Shown here in pieces: positions 13,601-24,900 of a stretch of DNA of 64,000 nt. The position numbers were made by a program, and so were the translations under genes. The notes under the pieces were generated by a model. It did not search any database. It had not been told where the DNA came from and saw only the letters and a program-made list of their open reading frames with translations. How positions within the stretch are numbered: the stretch's first letter is position 1; each line of letters opens with the position of its first letter. The DNA comes from Bolinopsis microptera. Taxonomy: Eukaryota; Ctenophora; Tentaculata; Lobata; Bolinopsidae. The stretch lies in assembly GCF_026151205.1 (NCBI RefSeq), contig NC_087077.1:7369983-7433982 (forward strand). Reading direction: 5' to 3'.

Positions 13601-13959
13601 TAAGTGTTATTATATTCGTATTATAGTTAAGACGTCGTGCACGGTCATTGTAATAGGTGACAGCCTTTGTAACATTGACAGATAAAGGTTAGTACCCTCC
13701 CTACCTCCCTCTCTCTCCCTCTCTCTCTCCCTCCCTGTTTACATACATCTCGCTTTCAGTGTGTCAAATTGTGATCAGTTTAAATACATTCTTCATAGAT
13801 TAATGGATTTGACAAAAATTGCATCTGTATTAAATCATGCTCTGTGACTAAAGATCAAAAAAACTTACAAGCAATAATTTCATACTAAATAATATCTGAA
13901 GTTAAAGAGCTGATATTGCAACACAAGCTCTCCGTAGCTTCAGATCTTAACACTGAGAC
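10683..13959. other. intergenic DNA without a recognised gene
   Basis: No convincing coding sequence on either strand. Small structures only: an inverted pair around 10931-10970 (TAATTACTACTT / AAGTAGTAATTA), the palindrome GATGGTATATCTGCAGATATACCATC split over 11747-11772, GTTGCGTAGCAAC near 12097, and a CT-rich tract at 13690-13735. Confidence 0.55.
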
Positions 13960-14368
13960 ACAACATGTTGTTCAATATTAGTAACCGCACCTTAACATTG
14001 AGACATGTTGTTCAATATTAGTAACCGCACCTTAACACTGAGACAAAATATGTTGTTCAATATTGGTAACCGCACCTTAACACTGAGACAAAACATGTTG
14101 TTCAATATTGGTAACCGCACCTTAACACTGAGACAAAACATGTTGTTCAATATTGAGACATGTTGTTCACTATTAGTAACCGCACCTTAACACTGAGACA
14201 AAACATGTTGTTCAATATTGGTAACCGCACCTTAACACTGAGACAAAACATGTTGTTCAATATTGGTAACCGCACCTTAACATTGAGACATGTTGTTCAA
14301 TATTAGTAACCGCACCTTAACACTGAGACAAAACATGTTGTTCAATATTGGTAACTGCGCCTTATTAA
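13960..14368. repeat. 45-bp tandem repeat array
   Basis: Units of the form ATGTTGTTCAATATTGGTAA + CCGCACCTTAACACTGAGAC + AAAAC recur at 45-bp spacing (for example near 14050, 14095 and 14140), with several shortened 40-bp copies lacking AAAAC. The last unit is interrupted by the TTAA-flanked palindromic element, after which CCGCACCTTAACACTGA resumes at 15724. Confidence 0.9.
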
Positions 14369-15719
14369 GGGGGCATACACCAAATCTGTCCAGACCAAAT
14401 GACCTCATAGGCAGTTCAGTGACCTTCTAGCGCACCGTTTCCACACCAAAAAAAAATATTTTGAGAATACCCATTTTTGTAATCGAGCATTTCCTGGTTG
14501 AGAGTGCAATTTTCGGAAAAAATTATTTTGTGGTTGAGACGCTATAAGTTAATCATTTCTTGCGGTATCGGGTTAAAATTTTGCTCGCCGTTTATTCACA
14601 TCTATTTCAAGGTGTGTGTAAAATCTTGATATCGTATCTAAAAAGGCTGGTGTGTTATGAATTTTTAAAGTCAAAAAGCTAAAATTGTCCTTTTCAGGCT
14701 TATTTTAACAAAAAGACAGTCAGGGAAGATCGGATTGATTTATTGCTTGACATCAAATTGTTCTCTGAATTCTGGCGCAATTTTTGATGCCCTCAAAAAT
14801 GTTTTTACTCATTCAGCTTCAGATCTATTGGACCTCAAAGCCAAACAACAAATTTAGGCACATTTTTCGTTTTTAATATTTACTGATTTTTCTAAAATTT
14901 TGATAGGAATGTGCTAGTGACTTTTTGAAGGGTGCAAAATAACCGCAACTAGCACATTTATATATGAGTTATGAACAACAAAACATCCTAAAATGCTTCC
15001 CTTTGAAGTTATAGAGAAAAATGTGATTTTTGGCTTTGCAGATAAAAAATCACATTTTCTCCCATAACTTCAAAGGGAAGCATTTTAGGATGTTTTGTTG
15101 TTCATAACTCATATATAAATGTGCTAGTTGCGGTTATTTTGCACCCTTCAAAAAGTCACTAGCACATTCCTATCAAAATTTTAGAAAAATCAGTAAATAT
15201 TAAAAACGAAAAATGTGCCTAAATTTGTTGTTTGGCTTTGAGGTCCAATAGATCTGAAGCTGAATGAGTAAAAACATTTTTGAGGGCATCAAAAATTGCG
15301 CCAGAATTCAGAGAACAATTTGATGTCAAGCAATAAATCAATCCGATCTTCCCTGACTGTCTTTTTGTTAAAATAAGCCTGAAAAGGACAATTTTAGCTT
15401 TTTGACTTTAAAAATTCATAACACACCAGCCTTTTTAGATACGATATCAAGATTTTACACACACCTTGAAATAGATGTGAATAAACGGCGAGCAAAATTT
15501 TAACCCGATACCGCAAGAAATGATTAACTTATAGCGTCTCAACCACAAAATAATTTTTTCCGAAAATTGCACTCTCAACCAGGAAATGCTCGATTACAAA
15601 AATGGGTATTCTCAAAATAATTTTTTTTGGTGTGGAAACGATGCGCTAGAAGGTCACTGAACTGCCTATGAGGTCATTTGGTCTGGACGGCACAAACCAC
15701 TGTTTTGGTGTATGCCCCC
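14369..15719. mobile_element. 1351-bp near-perfect palindromic (fold-back) element at a TTAA site
   Basis: The left half begins GGGGGCATACACCAAA and the right half ends TTTTGGTGTATGCCCCC. The two ~670-bp arms are almost exactly complementary throughout, with only scattered differences and a ~12-bp asymmetry near the right tip (GGCACAAACCACTG). The centre lies near 15040 with a loop of about 12 nt (GGCTTTGCAGAT). TTAA is present on both sides (14365-14368, 15720-15723), and the element sits inside the 45-bp array. No open frame has transposase features, so it must be non-autonomous; TTAA again suggests piggyBac-type mobilisation. Confidence 0.92.
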
Positions 15720-15723
15720 TTAA

Positions 15724-16559
15724 CCGCACCTTAACACTGATAGTTAACACGTATGTGTCACAGAGCGTGCAGCTGCTTCTACAAGTTACACAACAATAAC
15801 CTGCAATTCCCTGCATAATATACTGTAATTATGTCTGCATACATGTAATACAGTCACACTAGAGTGATAATAATAATAGTTTCCAGGAGGACCTCATGAA
15901 AAATACAGATACTTGCAATGTTATCCACGGTTACATGCCCCAGGTTGATATGTGCAACATTAGCACACACGCACCAGCACAGTGCGATGTGCTGAACAAT
16001 GTGCAGAGTATAGTGTGGAACTTGTAAGATCACGGTATAGTTACCCTGTCCAGAAAACCCTTCAATATTCATCATTATGTAGGAACTATGACGTGGTGCA
16101 CGTTTATTGCTGTATCTGTTAGGATAGTAGGGGGGGGGGACTCCGGACTAGCCTTTAAACAAGATAAACGATTACAAAACACACGACTTGAAAATAAACG
16201 GTTACCAAATGCACGGCTTGAAAATAAACGGTTAGGAAATATACGCTATTCAACGATTGCCAAATGGCTGAATTTTCTTACACCTTTTGCTCGTTGGACG
16301 ATTAGGACGGGATTTTACATTTTTCAAAAGCTCAGGATTTAATGCCGAAAAGAATGCGTTTGAATGTTACATTTGACTGAGAATACTGCACTCACATCCC
16401 CCTCCTTTCTGGTAATCGTTCTAAACTATGTTCAGAATGTTGGGAGTTTCTCTACAAGGGAAAGGGCACTTTGATGTCCTTTTTAAATGTGTTTCAGATT
16501 GCATCTCCTACTCTGAGTTCTTTGTCTGAAGTGGATAAGAACTCCTGGATCAGGGCCGA
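15724..16559. other. intergenic DNA, small ~30-bp direct repeat
   Basis: After a remnant of the 45-bp array, the only structure is a short run of ACGRCTTGAAAATAAACGGTT words at 16160-16250 (about three copies). No gene recognised. Confidence 0.5.
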
Positions 16560-16793
16560 TGTGTAGTAGTGTAGTAGTGTAGTAGTGTAGTAGTGTAGTA
16601 GTGTAGTAGTGTAGTAGTGTAGTAGTGTAGTAGTGTAGTAGTGTAGTAGTGTAGTAGTGTAGTAGTGTAGTAGTGTAGTAGTGTAGTAGTGTAGTAGTGT
16701 AGTAGTGTAGTAGTGTAGTAGTGTAGTAGTGTAGTAGTGCAGTAGTGCAGTAGTGTAGTAGTGTAGTAGTGTAGTAGTGTAGTAGTGTAGTGT
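16560..16793. repeat. (TGTAGTAG)n 8-bp microsatellite, ~29 copies
   Basis: Almost pure TGTAGTAG units with two TGCAGTAG variants at about 16739-16754. It lies at the left edge of the duplicated segment; the same variant pair appears in the second array. Confidence 0.95.
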
Positions 16794-18131
16794 CAGAAAT
16801 AAGCTGAGTTGGCATGTATCATTATCGTTTGTCTGTATAGGCTATCATATTCAATGATTGGGAGATTGTTTATGAACCATTATGAATGTTGATTATATCA
16901 GTTATTTAATAAGTATTTATTGTTCAACAGTCAAGCTGCTAGCATAAAAAAGAAGCAGTCAAAATAACTAGGTCGTCACTTCTAGCCGTGTCGATTGTTT
17001 GGTAGATTCTACTGAAATCTACGGATTTTATTACTTTTTTACGATACCTAAAATGGTAACTTAATTTAAGGTGAAACCAGATGGCTGTAAGAAATATTTA
17101 ACTTGAATCGTAAATGTGTCTGGTGTGTTCCTTTCAAGGATTTGATTATAAAGCAAGTATATTTAATAACAATAGTGAATAGAGGATTTTATTTAAAGAG
17201 ATGACATCGGATCTCACTGTGATTTCTAATGGGCTAACTGTGTCCTGTGACAAGAGTCGAGGCGAATTGTGCTTGCTAATGGAGAGATTGCGACATCTAT
17301 AATATTCGAGGTCAATGAGTCAATCTCAGCGCCGGGAGGACAAATTATCGGAATTTCTGCGTTCAGTGTTCGATATCCATAATTTGAAGTACCAGTTCCC
17401 TCTGTTAATTTTTACACCAACATTATCGATTAGGCCAAATAGAGATGCCAGTCACCTGCTCTCGATTTCTAATCAGTCGGTGGGACTTTGTTTTTAACAA
17501 AATGGTGAGTCACCGCAGTGATTGGTGATAATTGGTGAATTTTACTTGGATTACAACTACTATGGAAGTATGGATGCAGTTTGTTTATATTCGCAATCTA
17601 GCTTTACCCTCACATGCCATGACATGTGAATCGTCAGATGAGTTGTAGGTTCACAGTTCACGCAATATCTGTTTTTGCTTCTCGCTTCTGGATTGATGAC
17701 TGATCAACATTCTCTCGGCTCTCCCATGGACGGATGGTATATGGAACATTTAAAATTTAAATCCCTCAACAATTTTTTTGAATTATTTATACCCAAAAAA
17801 CAGTGATATCTGAGAAGTACAACATTTTGTACTAGCAAGGTTTTCAAACAATTTTCTAACAAAGCGCCCGCAAAAGTGTTCAGTGAAACTGAAAGCCGCG
17901 CGCGCATGTTGCGCGTTACGTTTAATTTGTCCTCAAATTAAATGTAGTTTTCTTTCTACTATAGCTAGTAGCTACTATCAGCAGTTATATTTGATCTAGT
18001 CACAGGAGTGCAAAGAAACTGCTGCTAACTGCAGCAGTTATCAGCAGTTTCTTTGCACTTTGGCCCTCCTGTGTAGTGGATAGGCCGGCCACGCTATAAT
18101 CAACTTAATAACACCAGAATGTCTGTGTGTC
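16672..18131 (+). repeat. duplicated segment, copy 1 (~1.46 kb)
   Basis: This stretch reappears at 19335-20794 at a constant offset of 2663 bp. No difference was seen in the parts compared, including two short open frames with identical translations (17315-17497 plus strand, 17704-17907 minus strand). The left boundary is inside the (TGTAGTAG)n array; the right boundary is in GTCTGTGTGTC, after which the copies diverge. No gene is recognised inside. Confidence 0.93.
18001..18073. other. 73-nt hairpin-forming inverted repeat
   Basis: CACAGGAGTGCAAAGAAACT... pairs with ...AGTTTCTTTGCACTTTGGCC-CTCCTGTG. CAAAGAAACTGCTG and its complement give a long stem with a small bulge (TTTGGCC) and the inner loop CTAACTGCAGCAGTTAT. 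The same hairpin is present in the second copy at 20664-20736. It could be a small fold-back transposon or an RNA hairpin; the sequence alone cannot distinguish these. Confidence 0.7.
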
Positions 18132-19334
18132 GGGTATATTATAGTCAACGGGTACTGAAATGAGCTTAACTAGAGATAGCTGCCCGGCGGGTTGTTAGTG
18201 ACTTCTAAGATGAGCTGATAGTGCTGGTACATAAATTCGGTAGCCCAAGATAAATGCGGTAGCCCAAGATATATTTAAAAATCATGTTTTAAAAATAAAT
18301 ATCTCAAAAACTATGCACCCCATACTGCTTCATGCACCCCATGTACTGCTTCATAGCTTGTATAATGTATATTAATATGGCTATTCTGCTGTTGTGGTTA
18401 TCTTGAATGTCCTACAATATTCAGGAGCTGAGATGGATAGAAAAATCATATATTTGCGCCTGAGGGCAGTTTAGAAATTTTACCACAGCTAGGACAGGGT
18501 TGGACTACTAATAAAAGTGGGCACCCAAAATCAAATTATTCTAGCCCAGAATGACCTTTAGACCTTAATACGAAGGACACTGTGTCGAGTAAAAATTTAT
18601 ACATTGATGTGCCTACTTGACTTAACCTAGCTGCTAGGGAAGTTTTTTTTGAAAAGGCCCATGGGTGAATATGGGTTAATGCGCTTCAGTAAATTATATC
18701 AGTTTTTCTCATTTTTATCCAAAAGTAAGTCCTGGAGAGTTTCAGCACCTTAATAGTGTCAATATAAACTTACATATTGCGGTAATTTTAAGCCCAAAGT
18801 TAAGTTTCTACGGCCTTCAGAAGCTGAGATAAAAATTTCTCACATACGCGCCTAATATGAAATATGGGCGTGGTTCCCCAAGGCTGACTAATGGCTCAAC
18901 ATGCCCAATTAATTGAATTAAGTTACTTATATAACCTATTTAACTTGATTCAGCAGTTTAAATACACACTAAACACCTCCCTGCTGCTAGAGTAAACAAC
19001 TTCGAATTTTCCGCCAAAAATTGTGTATATGGGCGTGGTCAGGGTGCCACTACACTTTTATTTACCCAAATTTTATTTTATTATGTTCTAGTAATACTGA
19101 TGGCATCATATCAAGCCATTTAGAGACCCCCATCAAATATTATAGGCAAATTTCAATAATTTTGGGAAAATTTTCCCACGCTTTAAAAAGGGCGTGGTCA
19201 CGGGTTTAAACAAACATAAAAAATTATCCACCCAAATTTTTTTTGAAGTTGAGACCCTAGGGAGCACAAATAACATCTCAAACCTTCTAAACTCGCTAAG
19301 TTGTGCCAGGTTTTGACCAGATACAGGATTAAGT
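18132..19334. other. unique spacer between the duplicated segments
   Basis: No gene recognised. Short direct repeats are visible (GGTAGCCCAAGATA near 18240 and 18260; CACCCCATACTGCTTCATG and CACCCCATGTACTGCTTCAT near 18317-18355). The word GGGCGTGGT occurs at about 18865, 19031 and 19191, hinting at an old dispersed repeat. Confidence 0.5.
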
Positions 19335-19457
19335 AGTGTAGTAGTGTAGTAGTGTAGTAGTGTAGTAGTGTAGTAGTGTAGTAGTGTAGTAGTGTAGTAG
19401 TGCAGTAGTGCAGTAGTGTAGTAGTGTAGTAGTGTAGTAGTGTAGTAGTGTAGTGTC
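19335..19457. repeat. (TGTAGTAG)n microsatellite, second array
   Basis: About 15 units, with the same paired TGCAGTAG variants as the array at 16560-16793, 2663 bp away. The left side is shorter by roughly 110 bp, consistent with the duplication boundary or later length change lying in the array. Confidence 0.95.
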
Positions 19458-20794
19458 AGAAATAAGCTGAGTTGGCATGTATCATTATCGTTTGTCTGTA
19501 TAGGCTATCATATTCAATGATTGGGAGATTGTTTATGAACCATTATGAATGTTGATTATATCAGTTATTTAATAAGTATTTATTGTTCAACAGTCAAGCT
19601 GCTAGCATAAAAAAGAAGCAGTCAAAATAACTAGGTCGTCACTTCTAGCCGTGTCGATTGTTTGGTAGATTCTACTGAAATCTACGGATTTTATTACTTT
19701 TTTACGATACCTAAAATGGTAACTTAATTTAAGGTGAAACCAGATGGCTGTAAGAAATATTTAACTTGAATCGTAAATGTGTCTGGTGTGTTCCTTTCAA
19801 GGATTTGATTATAAAGCAAGTATATTTAATAACAATAGTGAATAGAGGATTTTATTTAAAGAGATGACATCGGATCTCACTGTGATTTCTAATGGGCTAA
19901 CTGTGTCCTGTGACAAGAGTCGAGGCGAATTGTGCTTGCTAATGGAGAGATTGCGACATCTATAATATTCGAGGTCAATGAGTCAATCTCAGCGCCGGGA
20001 GGACAAATTATCGGAATTTCTGCGTTCAGTGTTCGATATCCATAATTTGAAGTACCAGTTCCCTCTGTTAATTTTTACACCAACATTATCGATTAGGCCA
20101 AATAGAGATGCCAGTCACCTGCTCTCGATTTCTAATCAGTCGGTGGGACTTTGTTTTTAACAAAATGGTGAGTCACCGCAGTGATTGGTGATAATTGGTG
20201 AATTTTACTTGGATTACAACTACTATGGAAGTATGGATGCAGTTTGTTTATATTCGCAATCTAGCTTTACCCTCACATGCCATGACATGTGAATCGTCAG
20301 ATGAGTTGTAGGTTCACAGTTCACGCAATATCTGTTTTTGCTTCTCGCTTCTGGATTGATGACTGATCAACATTCTCTCGGCTCTCCCATGGACGGATGG
20401 TATATGGAACATTTAAAATTTAAATCCCTCAACAATTTTTTTGAATTATTTATACCCAAAAAACAGTGATATCTGAGAAGTACAACATTTTGTACTAGCA
20501 AGGTTTTCAAACAATTTTCTAACAAAGCGCCCGCAAAAGTGTTCAGTGAAACTGAAAGCCGCGCGCGCATGTTGCGCGTTACGTTTAATTTGTCCTCAAA
20601 TTAAATGTAGTTTTCTTTCTACTATAGCTAGTAGCTACTATCAGCAGTTATATTTGATCTAGTCACAGGAGTGCAAAGAAACTGCTGCTAACTGCAGCAG
20701 TTATCAGCAGTTTCTTTGCACTTTGGCCCTCCTGTGTAGTGGATAGGCCGGCCACGCTATAATCAACTTAATAACACCAGAATGTCTGTGTGTC
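19335..20794 (+). repeat. duplicated segment, copy 2 (~1.46 kb)
   Basis: Second copy of 16672-18131 at +2663 bp, same orientation. The spacer at 18132-19334 is not duplicated. Apparent identity implies a very recent event or an assembly artefact (two alleles or overlapping contigs placed in tandem). Confidence 0.93.
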
Positions 20795-21717
20795 TGTGTG
20801 TAATTTCCGAACGGTTATACAAAATAAAACGGTAATAGTTATTGACGGATGCTACTCGTCTAAATTTCTTCGAAGTAGCGCCCGACGGCAAGTGCTACGA
20901 AGTAGCGCGCGCGCCGGGCCAGACCATTAACAATGGTCAATAATAGTTACGGGACTGGTTTTTTCGGTATAGTGCTGACAAAACTCTGACGAAGCCCATA
21001 AGCAAATTTCTTAAAAATCGGCCGGTGGTAAGTGGTTTAATTGATGATTTTGTGACATAAATGGATGGGAGAGAGAACGAGGAGGATAACATGTACCGTA
21101 ATTAGTTTAGCCCCACGTAATACTATAAGCTTAGAGCTCACTCTTGCGGACGCTTTGTTTCAACTGTAGGGAGATTTGATCATACTTTCATAAGACAGCG
21201 TTATGCGTGATATCAAATATGAAATATATAATGCGGTTGTATACTTTTACATTGCAACTCTGACAGTAAAGTCACGGCCGAAGGCACGGGTTACACTAGT
21301 AGCTATATATTGCTGTATTAAAGCTCAAAGCTATAATGTGCTCGCTAGATCAGGACCACTAAGAAAGATTTTATAAATCAGATGAACGTTTAGCTCAGAT
21401 TTTAATATGATTGATTTTGTTAACTCTCTTTATAACTCATTGCAGCTGGTTGTACAACAAAAATACTTTCCAACTTAAAATAGCAATTCGATTTGAAAAA
21501 TCGCTCACAACTTTCCGAAAGGACTTTAATGTTTAAATTAAAATACTCCCGTTTAACCGATTTGCCGAATTTGCACACTGTATGGCACACAGCATACGCC
21601 ATTGTAAAATAGGAAATATTCATGCATTGTAAAAATAAAATGTTTACTATCAACTATATCGTAAAGTTAAACCTGTCCCCGTTTTCTCTGATGCCTGATA
21701 TCATGTATTAATATATA
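20795..21717. other. intergenic DNA without a recognised gene
   Basis: Contains a locally GC-rich patch near 20875-20920 (GAAGTAGCGC repeated twice around GCGCGCGCC) and otherwise AT-rich sequence. No coding or repeat structure could be supported. Confidence 0.5.
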
Positions 21718-23246
21718 CAGGGTGGCCCATAAGTGACTACCCACACGCAACCTCTTAATAACTCACGTAATTCGTCTCCAAATTGCACCAAAATTTCAGA
21801 GATTATAGATATGGGTCAAACTTAGATTTCCTGAAAGTTTCGTAAGCCACGCCCAATTACAGTGGGCGTGGCGTGACACTCCCTCTTTTTCACTATTGTC
21901 TTCATAAAATGAGAACGCTTTAAGCTAAGAACTCAAAATTTTTTGCACACATTTGGCTTGATAATTGAAAACTTTTCCCAAAGTTTCAAGTTCATTGGTT
22001 AAAATATGGCTAAGTTATGACCATTTCAAAACTCATCGGATACGTGATCCGAGCACTCAGTCAGTGATCTCGTCACTTGGTTAATGGCCTGTTTGGCTCA
22101 CATGCACCGCTTGATTGGTTGCAGCCTGCTTATGGGCCGGCCTATACAGCTGACAGCACCTAAAACGCTATCACACGAATTTATGGTGGTGTCACCATTT
22201 CAGGGCTTTGTTAGCCCTGCTAGTCACAGGTTCCTTACAATCAATAAAAAGGAATGAACCATCCATTGAATCATCGAAAATGGTTCACTATCCTCCCTTT
22301 ACTGCAGAACAACGATTGTTCGTCTACCTGAAGAAAGAAAATGGGGTGTTCTACCCTCAGATTAAACGACAATTTCAGATGAAATTCAACCGACCACCCC
22401 CTTGCCGGAAAAGCTGCTTTGACATTCATCACAAGATCAAGTTTACGTTTTCTGCACACGATCGGCGAAGAGTCGGCAGAAGACGAACTTCGAGGACTGT
22501 AGAAAACATCACGATGGTTGTTGGTGACGTGATGGACACACCTAAGATTGGCACCCGGAAACGAGTTCCTGCCTTAGACATCAGCAGAACAACCCTTCAG
22601 CGAATCCTAAAGCAAGACCTTTCTAACCGGGCCTACCGAATCACAAAGAAACACAAACTTTTGGACCGTGATTTCCAATCAAGGATAGATTTCGCCAACA
22701 CATTCCTGTCAAAGCAGAATGTGGATCCCTACTTTGAGGTTGATTTCATTTATTGATTTATCCTAAAAATTTGTGTTTTCCTTTCTAGCAAAGTCATCAT
22801 CGGTATCCAATCAAAGCCTAATGAACCTCATTAATACACGCTAACGCCTTACTCTTGATCAGATTGGGTGACGAGATCACTAATTGAGTGCAAATATCAC
22901 TGACTGAGTGCTCGGATCACATATCCGATGGATTTTAAAATGGTCATAACTCAGCCATATTTTAACCAATGAACTTGAAACTTTTGGAAAAGTTTTCAAT
23001 TATCAAGCCAAATGTGTGCAAAAAATTTTGAGTTCTTAGCTTAAAGCGTTCTCATTTTATGAAGACAATAGTGAAAAAGAGGGAGTGTCACGCCACTCCC
23101 ACTGTAATTGGGCGTGGCTTACGAAACTTTCAGGAAATCTAAGTTTGACCCATATCTATAATCTCTGAAATTTTGGTGCAATTTGGAGACGAATTACGTG
23201 AGTTATTAAGAGGTTGCGTGTGGGTAGTCACTTATGGGCCACCCTG
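21718..23246. mobile_element. Tc1/mariner-like element, ~350-bp terminal inverted repeats, TA target
   Basis: Begins CAGGGTGGCCCATAAGTGAC at 21718 and ends with its exact complement at 23246. TA flanks both sides (21716-21717, 23247-23248). Complementarity continues for about 350 bp on each side with only scattered mismatches. The interior holds the start of a transposase frame (22280-22756) but no catalytic domain, so this copy is an internally deleted, non-autonomous derivative. The TA duplication, CAGGGTG end and encoded HTH-type protein all place it in the IS630-Tc1-mariner superfamily. Confidence 0.9.
22280..22756 (+). pseudogene. truncated Tc1/mariner-type transposase (N-terminal DNA-binding part)
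   Basis: A 158-codon frame. MVHYPPFTAEQRLFVYLKKE and the following helix-rich stretch resemble the first helix-turn-helix of mariner-type transposases. GRRRTSRTVENI is followed by a second HTH with LDISRTTLQRILKQDL (around residue 105) and the usual linker YRITKKHKLLDRDFQSRIDF. The frame stops at PYFEVDFIY, just before the position where the first catalytic Asp would be expected, and no DDE/D residues follow in the element. The ATG at 22280 is preferred over the longer upstream frame because family similarity begins there. It lies between the long terminal repeats of the element that carried it. Confidence 0.8.
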
Positions 23247-24423
23247 TACGATATCATATAAGAGTAAGACGATGCCGCTGGTCATGATAGATCTCGGTTG
23301 GGGCTTCATTCATACGGTGAAGCTGTGGAGGAGGGCAACAGATCCCTATGTCGCGTCGATAATGGGTATCTTAAAGTCTAGATTTAATTTTATGCACGGA
23401 TGATACTGTATTTGGAAAAACTTATTTTAATTTTGATAATCGTGTCCTCAACTTTCTCGTAGTCGTAAGCGCATGCGAAAATCTACGTCAAGCAATTGGA
23501 GCCTGAACCTTTACATTTTCTGGAGATACAGGTAACAGGTCTTCGGAACCGGACCTTTTGGCGAAGAATAAACATAGTTAATACCTCGTTCAAACTCCAA
23601 TCGAGGGACATTGAAAATAAAAAGTATATACTTATAGCGTTATAATTTTTTAGTATTTTGAGTTTTTCGATACACTCAATAAGATTAAGAAGTGTCGTTA
23701 TTTTGATAGTTTGTCTCTGTGCTCTGTTTTACTTTTATTTTAGTTAGTCCACATTAAAATTATTGTTGTTGTTTGGACGGTGCCGGCAGTTCTAATGACC
23801 TATTTACAAAAAATATAAAGTTCTATACTATACATAATTATATAATATGTATTTGAAAAATAACTGCACCCAAATTTAAGTATCCGAAACGCCGGCCCTT
23901 GACTAAACATATGAAACAAATCAACTAAATCAAACCAAGATCCTGAAATCTAGTCAGCTTCTGAAAATTATTTATTACCCCTGCAAGTAGTTCCTTTTAG
24001 TTTTCGTCCACTCAAAATCACCACAAAATATAAGTATAACTAATACTATACCATTCTCATTATGATTAACTAATATTACTTTTCATCAATGTCCAGCTCT
24101 GCAGCTGCTTTTTTCTTGAGATCCAGCAAAAGTTCGTACTTGGGGGAGGAGGTTTGAAAAAGCCTACGGGGAGGGGGTTCCGGGCCTCAGAAAAAAATTT
24201 GACTTTTCAACCAAAAAAAACCAAGACAGAATAATTAAATGAAATAAGAAATGAATACATCGATAGATATATCGATAAATAACGAACAAGGCAACGATGG
24301 TATATTACCATTATTTAGAACCAAAAGAAAATGAAAGTATCAGAGCTAAGACACAGTTTTCTTTGAATTATATATATATATATCTCCACTATAATTATAT
24401 ATCCACTATCCAGTGATCACCAA
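23247..24423. other. intergenic DNA without a recognised gene
   Basis: AT-rich, with a G-rich patch near 24140-24190 and a TATATA run near 24370. It should include the 3' untranslated region of the minus-strand gene ending at 24424, but no clear AATAAA was found just downstream of that stop. Confidence 0.5.
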
Positions 24424-24900
24424 TCACATTAACGAAACTCCAGCTCCCATACAGTCGACCCCAGTTGGAATGGTGCGCCCGTCGCAATTTATTAGCGAAA
24501 CGCTTCTGATGTATGGGGTGGCATCAGGGCACGTCATAAAGTCTGCAGTATGGCCGGTACCAGCGTGATGCCTCAGGCAGGCACACACGTTGTCATACAG
24601 GATGTCGTTCACTGTGGGGGTTTCAACCTGCAAAAAATAGGATGGTAAATTAATTTGTAACCGCATAAATGGTGTTTATTAAAGTATTTTCAATTCCAGA
24701 ATCCAGAACAAAACGTTGATCTTAAACTTTAAAAAAAGATTTAGATGGCTGTATCATGTAATTTCATATATCAAACTTATACTTTATCATGAGCTTACCA
24801 CGTGGGTCGGTTGGTTGCTTTTCTTTTGAAAGCAATTCTCTTCCCCCATTACGACCGTCATCATCAGTAATAGGATCAACTTTTCCATCGAAAAGAACAT
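24424..24900 (-). CDS. small secreted cysteine-containing protein, two exons
   Basis: Exon 1 is 24900-24799 (34 codons) and exon 2 is 24627-24424 (67 codons plus TGA). The intron has GTAAGC at the donor and a pyrimidine-rich TATTTTTTGCAG acceptor, and joins in phase 0. The 101-residue product starts with a hydrophobic signal-peptide-like stretch (MEKLILLLMMTVVMG, likely cleaved near residue 20). The mature part has six cysteines: one just after the leader, a CxC pair in NVCACLRHH, and three more in TCPD, NCDG and DCMG. The even number fits three disulfides. No family was recognised; it could be an effector peptide, hormone or extracellular component. An ATG four codons upstream (MFFS) and the internal MEK are alternative starts. 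The intact frame, leader and clean splice sites make it a credible gene. Confidence 0.7.

Noticed and set aside
16483-16815. Open frame with LHYYTTT repeats on the minus strand
   Set aside because: It is the translation of the 8-bp TGTAGTAG microsatellite.
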